Notes: generated from the letters alone by a model not told the origin. A stretch of 64,000 bases of DNA from Polymorphum gilvum SL003B-26A1 (GCF_000192745.1 NC_015259.1:697001-761000), one strand, 5' to 3'. Numbered from the stretch's first letter, positions 34,546 to 43,522 are shown. Made by a program: numbers and translations.

Positions 34546-36232
34546 GGTGCCCGCCCGTCAGCCGGAGAGCTTCCGAGGCTCGGCACTCTATCTCGCCGGC
34601 CAGATCAAGGGGCTCTCCCCCGACCGGGTGGAGTTCGTCGAGACCCGCAACCTTTTGACCGACGACCCGCGCGCAGCGGCGGCCGTCATGGATGCGACGG
34701 CCGCGAAATCCGTCCGCTGTAAGCAGCCGGCCTATCACTTCATGATCACCTTCGACCCGAAGGACGCGGCGGCGGGGAAGGTGACGCCGGAGGTAAAGCG
34801 CAAGGTCGCCCAGCAGGTCATCGAGCGGATGGGCCTGACGGAGCATCAGCTCCTGGTCTACAGCCACCGCGACACGGAACACCCCCACCTGCATTTTCTG
34901 GTCAACCGGGTGCATCCCGAGAAGCACGTCGCCTATGACCGGCATCAGGACGGGCGGCGGCTGACCGGCATCGTGCAGGAGCTGGCGCAGGAGCATGGCC
35001 TCAACATCCTGCGCAACCGCGAGTACGAGCGCCAACTCGGCCGGGACGTGGTGGAGGACTTCGGCCCCACCGTCTCTGACGCCGAATACTGGCAGGCGCG
35101 GCGGGAGCAGCGCGAGGCGCAGATCCCCTTCGCCAAGGACGACATCGCCGACCTGCGCCGACGCCTGAAGGACGATTTCATCCGCGCCCGCGACTGGGAT
35201 GACCTGGCCCAGCGGCTCGCCGACAAGGGCGTCACCCTGGAGCGCAAGGGGCAGGGGCTGATCCTCACCGACGGGGAGCGCTTCGCCAAGCTGTCCGACA
35301 TGGGCAAGGGTGTCCGCTTCCATACCCTGGAGGAACGCTTCGCGGAGAGCTTCGACGACCACATGGCGCGGCGGGCCGCGCGTGTTGCACAGCGGGATCG
35401 GGGCAAAGAGGAGCCGACGCCCGATACGTCGGGCATGGCCCCGCCCGAGCGGCGCACCGTGGAGGGCATGTTCGCCGAGGAGCCGGACCGCGACCCGGCC
35501 GAGGCGGCCGTGCGGCGCTTCGACGAAGCCGACATGGACTTCCGCTACTGGAGCCAGATCGAGGCGTCCTACCGGACAGCCGCGGGCAAGGTGCGCTATG
35601 CGGAGCGTCAGCAGTCCTTCGCCGAGAAGCAGGTGCCCCGTGACGAGGCATGGCTTCAGAAGCGCGACCGCAGCCTCGACGACATTCTGGGCAAGGTCTA
35701 CCGGGATGCCGTCAAGGCCCGCGCGGTCTGGGATGACCTGGAGGAGAAGTTCGGCATCCGCGACGCCGAACGCATGATCGAGAAGGACCCCTTCATCCTG
35801 GGGGCGGTGCGCGGGATGCGGCTGGGCGACACGCGGACGGCCGACCGCAAGGAGGCCAGGCGCTACTACCGCTACATCATCGAGCGCCGCCGCCGGTGGC
35901 GGGATGCCCGGAACCGGCTGGAGCATACGCGCTCTGAGATCGAGCAGGCCAGGCGGCGGGTGAAGCAGGCCATCCGCGACTACGAGATGCTACAGCAGAT
36001 CGCGGGCAGCCCGCAGGTGCTGAAGGAGACGATGCTGGAGAAGATCAAGGCGCGGGCGCGGGCACTGTCGCGCGTGACCGAGAAGGCCATCCAACGCAGC
36101 CGCCTGTCGGACGAGCGGCGCGAACAGCTCCATCGCGCTTGGCGCGTGGCCAAGGAACGCAAACTTGAGCGGGAGCGGAAGCGCGAACGGGGCCGGGCGT
36201 TCGGGCTCGACCTGACGCTGTTCGATAAATGA
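34535..36232 (+). CDS. MobA/VirD2-type (MOBP) relaxase
   Basis: The chosen start, MRFKVPARQ, gives 565 residues; an upstream in-frame ATG at 34517 adds six. The metal-binding motif III is HRDTEHPHLHFLVNRV near residues 110-125, the usual HxDxxHPHxH form. The N-terminal relaxase domain would nick oriT through a Tyr. The C-terminal 300 residues are highly charged and helical and may bind the coupling protein. It overlaps mobC, so the two are translated together. Confidence 0.87.
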   Translation: MRFKVPARQPESFRGSALYLAGQIKGLSPDRVEFVETRNLLTDDPRAAAAVMDATAAKSVRCKQPAYHFMITFDPKDAAAGKVTPEVKRKVAQQVIERMGLTEHQLLVYSHRDTEHPHLHFLVNRVHPEKHVAYDRHQDGRRLTGIVQELAQEHGLNILRNREYERQLGRDVVEDFGPTVSDAEYWQARREQREAQIPFAKDDIADLRRRLKDDFIRARDWDDLAQRLADKGVTLERKGQGLILTDGERFAKLSDMGKGVRFHTLEERFAESFDDHMARRAARVAQRDRGKEEPTPDTSGMAPPERRTVEGMFAEEPDRDPAEAAVRRFDEADMDFRYWSQIEASYRTAAGKVRYAERQQSFAEKQVPRDEAWLQKRDRSLDDILGKVYRDAVKARAVWDDLEEKFGIRDAERMIEKDPFILGAVRGMRLGDTRTADRKEARRYYRYIIERRRRWRDARNRLEHTRSEIEQARRRVKQAIRDYEMLQQIAGSPQVLKETMLEKIKARARALSRVTEKAIQRSRLSDERREQLHRAWRVAKERKLERERKRERGRAFGLDLTLFDK

Positions 36233-36315
36233 GGCTTCCTACCGCGCGGCTTTCGCATCGCAGGTGCCGAACCGGCTGGTAGGATTGAGAGGAACAACAA
36301 AAAGGGGAGCAGCGT

Positions 36316-36933
36316 ATGCCCAGCAAGAAGAAGGTCACCGCCGCGAACTCGGCATTTCAGATCAAGGTTCAGTTAATCGGCATTGAGCCGGAAATCTGGC
36401 GTCGCATCATTGTTCCGGGCACGCTGACACTGCGGGAACTTCACGCCGTCCTGCAAGGGGCCATGGGCTGGCAGGACTACCACCTGCACATGTTCGAGAT
36501 CGAGGGAAAGCGCTTCGAGGTGCCGGAGAACGACAAGTTCGGGCCGGAGGACGGTTATGCGGACGAGCGGAAGCAAACGCTGGCGAAAATCCTCACAAAG
36601 GGAATGGAGTTCCTTTACGTCTACGATTTCGGCGACAACTGGAAGCACCTGATCACAGTCGAGGATGTCGCGGCGCCCGCCTCCGCGCGCCATTTCATGC
36701 CGCGCTGCATCGCCGGCACGCGCGCATGTCCGCCGGAGGATTGTGGTGGGGACTATCGCTATCCGGAGTTTCTGGACGCATTGGCCGATCCCGGCCACCC
36801 CGAACACCGGGACATGGTGGATTGGGCGGGCGGCTTCGAGCCGGAGGTGTTCAGCTTGTCGCAGGCAAACGCGCTGATTGGTGCGGTCTGTGCGCTTTAC
36901 GCGGAACGAGGCTGGGGCTTCCGTCAGCCATGA
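36316..36933 (+). CDS. Plasmid pRiA4b ORF-3-like protein
   Basis: This 205-residue protein shows the family layout: FQIKVQLIGIEPEIWRRIIVPG at the start, LHAVLQGAMGWQDYHLHMFE, FLYVYDFGDNWKHLITVE, and a Cys cluster CIAGTRACPPEDCGG. The family is widespread on mobile elements and has no proven function. It lies 83 bases downstream of the relaxase with its own AAAGGGGAG site. Confidence 0.88.
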   Translation: MPSKKKVTAANSAFQIKVQLIGIEPEIWRRIIVPGTLTLRELHAVLQGAMGWQDYHLHMFEIEGKRFEVPENDKFGPEDGYADERKQTLAKILTKGMEFLYVYDFGDNWKHLITVEDVAAPASARHFMPRCIAGTRACPPEDCGGDYRYPEFLDALADPGHPEHRDMVDWAGGFEPEVFSLSQANALIGAVCALYAERGWGFRQP

Positions 36934-36974
36934 CCACCTTGAACGTGGGAAGTTTGGTGGCCTGCATTAGCTGC

Positions 36975-37307
36975 TTACCGGCATTCTTTCGGACTGATGA
37001 GCAACAGTGCTTGGTCCCGGCTTTCCGGTTCGATAGCCACGCGCAGGTCTTGTGTGTCGCACCATCCCAGAAACTCTGACAGCGCGCGGGTTCCCAGGAA
37101 TGCACTGTCAAGCGGAAGCCCAAGAATACGGCCGCCGCGCGACATGCAGGATTGGATCCCCTGCAGCACGTCCTCGGCTTTCATTCGCGCCAGGCTTTCG
37201 CCGGCGCGTATTTCGCGCCCAATCATTGCTTGATTGAAGTCCCTGGCTGATTGGAGGATGTCTTCTGTTGCGTCCGCTTCTCGCCACTTGTCTGCCAAAC
37301 ACTGCAT
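36975..37307 (-). CDS. Hypothetical protein
   Basis: This 110-residue protein starts at MQCLADKWREAD behind GGGAG. It is soluble and helical in its first half (ILQSARDFNQAMIGREIRAGESLARMKAEDVLQGIQSCM). A longer frame upstream overlaps the divergent gene and is rejected. Family not recognised. Confidence 0.5.
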   Translation of the reverse strand: MQCLADKWREADATEDILQSARDFNQAMIGREIRAGESLARMKAEDVLQGIQSCMSRGGRILGLPLDSAFLGTRALSEFLGWCDTQDLRVAIEPESRDQALLLISPKECR

Positions 37308-37385
37308 GGCACAATAACTCCCAAAATTCTTGCAGTGCCTTATGTGACCGAGCCCGAATATCGCGAATGACAGGGAGGACGAAAA

Positions 37386-37772
37386 ATGAACATGCTTGCG
37401 CTCGTTTACCAAGGACTTCCCCATATTGACGATATCGCGCCTATATCTGGTGATGACGGCGCTTGCCTCGACGAGATACGAGCCGTGCTGGACCGCTACG
37501 GGAAGACCGACCGCTTCGGTATCTGCCTTCTGCACCAGCATTTCGCGATCGGGGATGGCGAGATTCTGGTGGAAACCTGCGATGAGGAAGAGCGGACGCT
37601 GACGCTGCGGCCAGTGAGCAAAAACAGCCTGCCCGCCCAATCTGTCGTGGAGACCGTATGGCGGTTCGACAGGCCGGGAGCATCGGCAGCGTGCTGGAAG
37701 GCGTGCGTCGCCGATGGGCCAGCCGGTTCCCATCGGAAAAAGCACGTTCAGGGCCGGACACTGACACCTTGA
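37386..37772 (+). CDS. Hypothetical protein
   Basis: This 128-residue protein (MNMLALVYQGLPHIDDIAPISGDD) has a good Shine-Dalgarno (GGGAGGAC). Acidic and His-containing segments (RFGICLLHQHFAIGDGEILVETCDEEERTLTLRPV) suggest a compact fold. It is divergent from the preceding gene with 78 bases between starts. Similar proteins occur on mobile elements; function unknown. Confidence 0.6.
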   Translation: MNMLALVYQGLPHIDDIAPISGDDGACLDEIRAVLDRYGKTDRFGICLLHQHFAIGDGEILVETCDEEERTLTLRPVSKNSLPAQSVVETVWRFDRPGASAACWKACVADGPAGSHRKKHVQGRTLTP

Positions 37773-37794
37773 TGGTGTCATTACGGAACGAAGG

Positions 37795-38133
37795 CTATTC
37801 GTAGGCGAACATCTGCTGAAGAAGGTCGGCGACCTCGCGACAACGCGGCTCCGGGAGGCGTCCGAGATGCTTGGCGAGGCGCGCCTTGTCCACTGTCCGT
37901 ATCTGGTCGAGAACCACTTGTCCTTTCTTGCGCTGGAAGGTGACATCGACGCGGCTCGGGTAGTCCCGCCGCACGGAAGTCATGGGAGCGATGATGACCG
38001 TCCGGATGTGCCGGTTCATCTCGTCCGGCGAGATGACCAGGCAAGGCCGGGTCTTCTTGATCTCTGACCCCAGTGTGGGGTCGAGATTCACCAGATACAC
38101 GTCATAACGCCGGACATCCGCTACCACTCCCAT
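37795..38133 (-). CDS. mazF: MazF-type endoribonuclease toxin
   Basis: This protein of about 112 residues has the MazF/PemK fold signature RRYDVYLVNLDPTLGSEIKKTRPCLVISPDE, the central VIIAPMTS strand and VLDQIRTVDKARL. MazF toxins cleave mRNA. ATG 38133 or GTG 38127 both fit; GTG has better spacing to AAGGAGG. It overlaps mazE, so antitoxin and toxin are coupled. The pair probably stabilises the element. Confidence 0.9.
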   Translation of the reverse strand: MGVVADVRRYDVYLVNLDPTLGSEIKKTRPCLVISPDEMNRHIRTVIIAPMTSVRRDYPSRVDVTFQRKKGQVVLDQIRTVDKARLAKHLGRLPEPRCREVADLLQQMFAYE

Positions 38134-38378
38134 TCCTCCTTGTCCCAATCATGATCCATCGTGTCGGGGACAAGCAGGGCATCGTCCTTGGCGGCAGCCA
38201 TCTTCGCGAACGCGCCATCCCAGCCATCGCGAGTACGGCGGGCGGGCGCCAGCACCACAATGCCGTGCTCGACGCGCATCTCGATTTGCTCGCCGAAGCC
38301 GCATTCCTTGATGACCGAGCTTGGAATCCGCACGCCCTTGGAATTGCCGATCGGAACCAGATTCACTTTCATTGCCAT
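38121..38378 (-). CDS. mazE: MazE-type antitoxin (AbrB-like)
   Basis: This 85-residue protein has an N-terminal SpoVT/AbrB swapped-hairpin DNA-binding domain (VNLVPIGNSKGVRIPSSVIKECGFGEQIEMRVEHGIVVL) and an acidic C-terminal tail that would block MazF. It precedes mazF with a 13-base overlap. It is likely autoregulated through the AT-rich upstream region. Confidence 0.9.
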   Translation of the reverse strand: MAMKVNLVPIGNSKGVRIPSSVIKECGFGEQIEMRVEHGIVVLAPARRTRDGWDGAFAKMAAAKDDALLVPDTMDHDWDKEEWEW

Positions 38379-38451
38379 ATCCTCCTATGTAGTAACAATG
38401 TAATTACTTTGGGCGAGCATGTCAATGGTTCGACAGTCCCGGTCCAGGAGG

Positions 38452-38811
38452 CTACAGCCCGTCGCCTGTCCAGAAGGGGATGCCGTTCCGGCGGTCATGC
38501 CAGCCGATGGTGAACCCAATGTGGGCTTCCCGGTCGCTTGTGACGACGGTCGCCGTGCAGCGCCTATAGTCGCGGCTGGCGCCGCTTCGGACTTCCGATG
38601 CGGCGTATAGACCGAGGACGGTCCGACCTCCCTGCGCTTCGAGCGCGGTGCGAACCTGGTCCAAAGAGCGTGCTTCGTCGCAGCGGGGCAACTCCATCGG
38701 ACTTCCATGCGCGTCGCGGTGCAGGAACACAGCGAGCGGGATGGCCCAGACTGTGGCGATGAGCAGGCCGAGGAAGGCATATCCGCCGATATCTTCATTG
38801 AACGATTTCAT
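38452..38811 (-). CDS. Single-span membrane protein downstream of VirD4 copy 2
   Basis: This 119-residue protein has a transmembrane segment near residues 10-30 (YAFLGLLIATVWAIPLAVFL) and a soluble C-terminal part with two Cys. It starts 15 bases after the coupling-protein stop, behind AAAGGATG, and so belongs to the same operon. It could be a small transfer accessory protein; family not recognised. Confidence 0.6.
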   Translation of the reverse strand: MKSFNEDIGGYAFLGLLIATVWAIPLAVFLHRDAHGSPMELPRCDEARSLDQVRTALEAQGGRTVLGLYAASEVRSGASRDYRRCTATVVTSDREAHIGFTIGWHDRRNGIPFWTGDGL

Positions 38812-38826
38812 CCTTTCATCCTTTCG

Positions 38827-40422
38827 TTATTTCATCATGTCGGCGGAGATGAGCGCGCCGGGATCGTCCTCGGCCGCCTCCATCCGCCAGGGCATCCAGC
38901 GCCCCTTGAAGGCGCGCTCCTCGAAGTAGCGGAGCTTCTGTGCCAGGATCGGGCGGCATCCCTGCACGAACAGAAGTTGGCAGCTCTCGGGCAGCAGCAT
39001 GATTTCGGACGGTGCCAGCAACTGCCGCCCGATCTCGCTGTGCTGTTCGCTGTAGTTCGATGCCAGCCCGAGCCAGGGGAACTGCCCGCTCTTGCCGCCG
39101 CTGGAGACCCTAACGGTGCGTTGGCCGAGCATCGCTGAGAGCAACAGCGCCGTCTCATCGTCCTGGACATTGAAGGCTTGCCGCACCGCGCAGTTGGCGA
39201 TCATCGAGCGCCACTTGCGATAGGTTTTCTGGAGCTGGTCGAGGTCCTGGACGAACAGCCACAGGTGCGCGCCGTAGCCAGCCAGGTAGCCGATGCCGTC
39301 TTCGATCGGCCGCATCGGCCCGAGAGCGGGCAGCTCATCGAGCAGGAACAGCACCGGATGCCGGGGTATCCGCTTGTTGCGTGTCATCGCGGCCGTGGTG
39401 AGCCCGACCATCAGGCGCAGGAAGGGCTGGTAGACGGAGACGTACTCCGGCGGGATGATCAGGAAAACGGACATGACGCCGTTCTTCAGGTCTTCGAGCC
39501 GGAAGGTGGAGCGGCTGGTGATCGCCCCGAGCTGGGGGCTGTCGAACACCTCCGTCCGCGTCTGCGCCGTCGATATGACGGCCGAGCGCTCCTTGTCCTC
39601 CTTCTGCGAGAACCCCTGCGCGATCCGTTGCACAATGGGGTGCTTGGCATCGGCCATGCCGACGAGCACGCCGTCAAATCCCTCGCGCGACCGCATGAGC
39701 AGAACCCGCAGCTCGCGCAGGTTCCGGCGGCCGGGCGGCAGATCATGGGCGATATGGAGCAGCAGGCCGGTGACGAGCACCCGCGCCTCGCGCTCCCAGT
39801 GGTTCGGTTCGTGATTTTCCGGCGCGACAATCATCTCGGCGATCAGCCGTGCGTCATCCACATCGTTGACGGTGCCCGCGCGGATGAACTCGACCGGGTT
39901 GTAGCAGGCGCTTTCGATGTCCGGATCGAAAGGCGCGAAGGCATGCACCGGCCCGAGCGTGCCGCGGTGCCGCGCCGTGATGCGATAGTTCTCTCCCTTG
40001 ATGTCCGTCACCACCACCGAACCCGGATGGTCGAGCAGGTTGGGGATGACGACACCGACGCCCTTGCCGGAACGGGTCGGCGCAAAGGTGAGCAGGTGGC
40101 CCGGCCGGTCGAAGCGGACGAAGCGTCCGCCCTTCTTGCCGAGGATGACGCCGCGTGACCGCAGGCCTGCGCGACCGATGTCGGCCGTCGTCGCAAACGC
40201 GGCCGTGCCGTGCGCGTCGCTCGGTCGGCGGAAGAGGCTATAGGCGAAGAAGAGGATTCCGGCGAAGGCGATGCTTCCCGCCATTCCCAGCACGAGCAGC
40301 CTGTCGGTGCCGACGGTGAGGTTGTCGATGAGAGCCCACATCAGCGCCGCGATCAGCAGGCAGATGGGTAGCTCGAATAGGGCGAATCTGGCGAGACGCC
40401 ATAGCAGACGAAAATGTCCCAT
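38827..40422 (-). CDS. VirD4/TraG-type coupling protein, membrane form (second copy)
   Basis: This 531-residue type IV coupling protein has two N-terminal transmembrane segments (residues 12-33 and 41-64). Walker A APTRSGKGVG lies at 114-123, the VTDIKGENYRITARHRG motif follows, and Walker B VLFLLDELPALGPM lies further on. The ATG at 40422 follows CCAAGGAGTGTGCT. Upstream are a long hairpin and a lux-box-like palindrome, so expression is probably quorum-controlled. This is the canonical partner for the relaxase 2.6 kb away. Confidence 0.9.
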   Translation of the reverse strand: MGHFRLLWRLARFALFELPICLLIAALMWALIDNLTVGTDRLLVLGMAGSIAFAGILFFAYSLFRRPSDAHGTAAFATTADIGRAGLRSRGVILGKKGGRFVRFDRPGHLLTFAPTRSGKGVGVVIPNLLDHPGSVVVTDIKGENYRITARHRGTLGPVHAFAPFDPDIESACYNPVEFIRAGTVNDVDDARLIAEMIVAPENHEPNHWEREARVLVTGLLLHIAHDLPPGRRNLRELRVLLMRSREGFDGVLVGMADAKHPIVQRIAQGFSQKEDKERSAVISTAQTRTEVFDSPQLGAITSRSTFRLEDLKNGVMSVFLIIPPEYVSVYQPFLRLMVGLTTAAMTRNKRIPRHPVLFLLDELPALGPMRPIEDGIGYLAGYGAHLWLFVQDLDQLQKTYRKWRSMIANCAVRQAFNVQDDETALLLSAMLGQRTVRVSSGGKSGQFPWLGLASNYSEQHSEIGRQLLAPSEIMLLPESCQLLFVQGCRPILAQKLRYFEERAFKGRWMPWRMEAAEDDPGALISADMMK

Positions 40423-40423
40423 A

Positions 40424-40590
40424 GCACACTCCTTGGTGTTTACTGTTCCCAAGGGCTTATGGGCCGGGTGCCGATTTGTTTGGCTGACGTGTGGTAATTC
40501 GTCTCGATTAAGACAATAATGGAAGTGTTGCCGACCCTTCCAGCACACTCCGAGAAGTGACTGTTCCCAGGGGGTCGGCAACGCCTTCCT
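40424..40590 (-). promoter_or_regulatory. Long inverted repeat and duplicated segment in the VirD4 copy 2 leader
   Basis: GTTGCCGACCC (40527-40537) is the exact inverse of 40572-40582, with an outer GGAAG/CTTCC pair. A split motif, GCACACTCC then ACTGTTCCCA, occurs at 40424/40442 and again at 40543/40560. The copy nearest the gene contains the ribosome site. This could sequester or mimic the ribosome site. Confidence 0.45.
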
Positions 40591-40623
40591 GTACTTCATG
40601 TCGGAATCGCAAGCGGCTTACAT

Positions 40624-40645
40624 AACCTGTGAATCTTCACAGGTT
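40624..40645. promoter_or_regulatory. lux-box-like palindrome upstream of VirD4 copy 2
   Basis: AACCTGTGA-N4-TCACAGGTT is a perfect palindrome of 22 bases, about 200 bases upstream of the coupling-protein start. It matches the box before the LuxI gene at 43523-43544 in sequence and spacing, so the LuxR protein encoded nearby is its likely ligand. Confidence 0.75.
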
Positions 40646-40668
40646 GTAGTCTGGCGTTATTTCTCTAT

Positions 40669-40700
40669 ATGACGAAATCGTCCTTGCGTTATTTCGTCAT
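40669..40700 (-). terminator. Hairpin at the end of the parA unit
   Basis: ATGACGAAAT and ATTTCGTCAT form a perfect 10-bp inverted repeat with a 12-base loop at the stop of the ribbon-helix-helix gene. It lacks a T run, so it may be an attenuating hairpin or operator. Confidence 0.45.
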
Positions 40701-40924
40701 CCGCGCCGCTGCTTCACCAGATCGAAGCCTTCGCGCAGCAGGTCCACCATCGAGATGCCGTGCACAGCCGCGTAGGCTTTGTACTCGCGGTGAAACTCCG
40801 GACTGACCTTGAAGTTGAGCGGCTTCTGGGCGCCGCTTTCCGCGCGGTCGAGATTGTGCACGACCTGCATGGGCGCGGGCGGCAGACCTTTGCCATTGCG
40901 ACGCGGTGGGAGAATCTTCGTCAT
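40697..40924 (-). CDS. Ribbon-helix-helix protein downstream of parA (ParG/CopG-like)
   Basis: This 75-residue protein has a disordered basic N-terminus and a C-terminal ribbon-helix-helix (KPLNFKVSPEFHREYKAYAAVHGISMVDLLREGFDLV). Its ATG lies one base after the parA stop, as in parA-parG-type partition modules. Because parA is broken by IS630, this protein may now be expressed abnormally or alone. Confidence 0.75.
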   Translation of the reverse strand: MTKILPPRRNGKGLPPAPMQVVHNLDRAESGAQKPLNFKVSPEFHREYKAYAAVHGISMVDLLREGFDLVKQRRG

Positions 40925-41464
40925 CCTATGCCGCCTCCCTGCCGGTGCGCGTCTCGATGATGTCGGCCAGTTCCTGGGCGATGGCCGCCGCGCGTTCGTT
41001 GAGAGAGGGAAAGCGCGTTTCCGTCGGTGCGCGGCCTTCGTCGCTGGCGCGGCGGAAGCCGGTCTTCTCCGGCAGCACGTTCGTCAGATGCCGGTATCCG
41101 GCCTGCCGCACATAGGCGCTGGCCTCCGCAAGCTCGGCTTCGCTGTCGCCGACGCGGCAGAAGGCGACGGCGATCCTGTCGGCGGGCACGCCTTTCTTGG
41201 TCAGCTCATGGGCGAGCAGCACGGTCGGTTCGAGATCGTCCAACGCGAGTCCGGTCGGCAGCACGACGAGCGTGCTGGCCTCGGCAATCTGGTGCGTGCC
41301 CATGGTCGCGTGCGGCGGGCCGTCGAGGATCATCAGGTCGTATCCGGCCGCCGCCTTCACGGCCTGGCCGACGGTGCCGAAGCGTTCGACCGCGACCACC
41401 GGCTCGACGCTGCGCTGAAGGCGCCGCGCCTGCCAGCTGAAGCTAGTGCCCTGCTGGATGTCTA

Positions 41465-42518
41465 GAGCGTTTTGTGTGGTTTCGGAATCAAGAGGGATTC
41501 CCAAATTTGCGGGATCGTGATTCAAGATGAGGGCTGGTGAAGGAGGCCAGCCCTCATGGCCAAATCCTTGTCCGTTGATCTGCGCCGCCGTGTTGTCGAA
41601 GCCGTAGAAGCCGGTGCGTCGCGCCGAGCTGCGGCGGCTCGGTTCGGGGTTGGCGTGTCGTCGGCGATCCGGTGGGTCGAGCGCGCGCGGACGCGCGGGC
41701 ACGTCGAAGCCGACAAGCGGGGCGGCAATCATCGCTCTCACCGGATCGACGCGCACCGCGGCCTGATCCTGGAATGGATCGATCAGACGCCGGATCTGAC
41801 CTTGGCGGAGATCGCCGAGCGGCTGGATGCGGCCGTGGCCTATCGTCCGACGCCGAGCATCGTCTGCCGGTTCTTCCAGCGTCACGGCGTGACGCGGAAA
41901 AAAAGACTGCGCACGCCGCCGAGCAAGCGCGTGCCGACGTAGCCCGGCGCCGCCTCGCCTGGTTCGAGAGGCAGCCCGATCTCGACCCGGAGCGACTGGT
42001 GTTCATCGACGAGTGCGGGACCTCGACCAAGATGGCCCGGATGTATGGCCGTGCGGCCCGCGGCGAGCGGTGCCGGGCGCCGGTTCCCCACGGTCACTGG
42101 AAGACGACCACCTTCGTCGGAGCCCTCCGCCTGTCCGGCATGACCGCGCCGATGACCCTGGACGGTGCCATGAGCGGCGCCGCCTTCCTCGCCTATGTCG
42201 ACCAGGTCCTGGTCCCGACCCTGCGGCCCGGCGACATCGTGGTGATGGACAACCTGCCGGCCCACAAGCCGCCGGCGATCCGCGCGGCGATCGAGCGAGC
42301 AGGCGCGGAACTCTGCTTCCTGCCGCCCTACAGTCCGGACTTCAACCCGATCGAAATGGCCTTCTCGAAGGTCAAGGCTCTCCTGAAGAAGACGGCCGCG
42401 CGGACCGTCACCAGCCTCTGGGACGCCATCCGTGACGCCATCGACGCCGTCACCACGGACGATTGCCGAGGATTCTTCACCGCTGCCGGGTATGAACCAG
42501 AATGATGGGAATCTGCTC
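41465..42518 (+). mobile_element. IS630-family insertion sequence, copy 2 (1054 bases)
   Basis: It is flanked by TA duplications (41463-41464, 42519-42520). It has the same length, coding sequences and orientation as copy 1, so the pair are direct repeats about 10.5 kb apart. It interrupts parA. Confidence 0.93.
41556..42505 (+). CDS. IS630-family transposase, copy 2
   Basis: It has the same two-frame structure as copy 1, with the same run of seven A at the switch. OrfA 41556-41942 and the downstream -1 frame to 42505 encode products identical to copy 1. Confidence 0.88.
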
Positions 42519-42810
42519 TAGGTCCGCGATCTTCACGTTCCAGCCTGCGAGCGCGTACTCACGGGCGATCAGCCGCGCCAGCGTGCTTTTGCCGACGCCG
42601 CCCTTCTGGGAAATGGTTCCGATGAAAAGGGTCATGTCCATTCTTTCTTGTTCTTGTTTTGTCGAAAGGACGAATTCAGTAAATGATGACATACACATTT
42701 CGTTATTTCACGAATTTTCGTTCAACTTCATAAGTATTCACCTATTCACATGAGAGGACCGTCAGGACATTCGATCGACCGTCATCGGCTTTCTGGACCA
42801 TATCCGCGAC

Positions 42811-43503
42811 GTGGAGGACGTTGCGTCTCTTGAAGCCGCATTCTCGAAATCGCTCTGGGATCTGGGCTTCCGAGAGTGGGCCTATCAGGTCATTCGCACG
42901 GACGCGCTACCGGACGAGAAGCCGCTCATCCTGACCACCTTCCCCGACGCCTGGTACAGCCACTACATCGACAACGGCTACCACCGTGTCGATCCGGTCA
43001 TCCTGAACGGACCGTCGCAGGTCGCACCCTTCACCTGGAGCGCCATGTCCTTTGGTATGGAGCCGTCACCCGAACAGCGCAGGCTCTTCGCTGAAGCGAC
43101 CGAGTTCGGGTTGGGGGAGGGGGTCGGCATTCCGATCCATGGCGCCCGCGGTTCGCTCGCGATGGCATCCATGGTGTCCGACCATGGCGCGAGGGGCCTT
43201 GCCCGCCTGATGTCCACTGTCGGTAAGGACGTTCACCTGATGTCGCTCGCCTTCCACAATCACGCCCGCGAGCTTCTCGCCCTTGGGCGTTCCGGCCGGA
43301 CCACCGTCAGCCTGACGCGGCGGGAGCGCGAATGCCTTCTGTGGATAGCTGCCGGGAAGTCCGCCTGGGAAATCTCCCGCATCCTCGGCATCTCCGCCCG
43401 GACGGTCTATTTCCACCTCGACAACGTCCGCGCCAAGATGGGCGTGACCAATGTCTACCATGCGGTCGTCAAGGCCATCATGGAGGGCATGATTTCCCCG
43501 TGA
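42811..43503 (+). CDS. LuxR/TraR-family quorum-sensing regulator
   Basis: From GTG 42811 this has 230 residues: an autoinducer-binding domain (WAYQVIRTD, FPDAWYSHYIDNGYHRVDPVILNG, FTWSA) and a C-terminal GerE helix-turn-helix (LTRRERECLLWIAAGKSAWEISRILGISARTVYFHLDNVRAKMG). The open frame extends upstream to 42754 and the extra residues (TVIGFLDHIRD) continue the N-terminal helix of the family. A non-standard ATT start at 42769 behind AGGACCGTCAGG is therefore possible. It lies just upstream of the LuxI gene and would bind the two lux-like boxes. Confidence 0.9.
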   Translation: MEDVASLEAAFSKSLWDLGFREWAYQVIRTDALPDEKPLILTTFPDAWYSHYIDNGYHRVDPVILNGPSQVAPFTWSAMSFGMEPSPEQRRLFAEATEFGLGEGVGIPIHGARGSLAMASMVSDHGARGLARLMSTVGKDVHLMSLAFHNHARELLALGRSGRTTVSLTRRERECLLWIAAGKSAWEISRILGISARTVYFHLDNVRAKMGVTNVYHAVVKAIMEGMISP

Positions 43504-43522
43504 AACCGCTTTACTCGCCAGT

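Larger units (their letters stand above)
40926..42641 (-). pseudogene. parA: ParA-family partition ATPase disrupted by IS630 copy 2
   Basis: The N-terminal 40 codons (42641-42519) include MTLFIGTISQKGGVGKSTLA with the deviant Walker A. The C-terminal part (41464-40926) begins DIQQGTSFSWQ and includes YDLMILDGPPHA. Deleting IS630 and one TA restores KIADLDIQQG, a standard ParA sequence, giving about 220 residues. The gene is inactive as it stands. Confidence 0.92.

Noticed and set aside
34433-35926. Long open frame (497 codons) antisense to the relaxase
   Set aside because: The relaxase frame carries the family metal-binding motif; the antisense product has no recognisable domain.
36975-37946. 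A 323-codon minus-strand frame
   Set aside because: Its first two thirds overlap a plus-strand gene with a good ribosome site; only the last 110 codons from an internal ATG look real.
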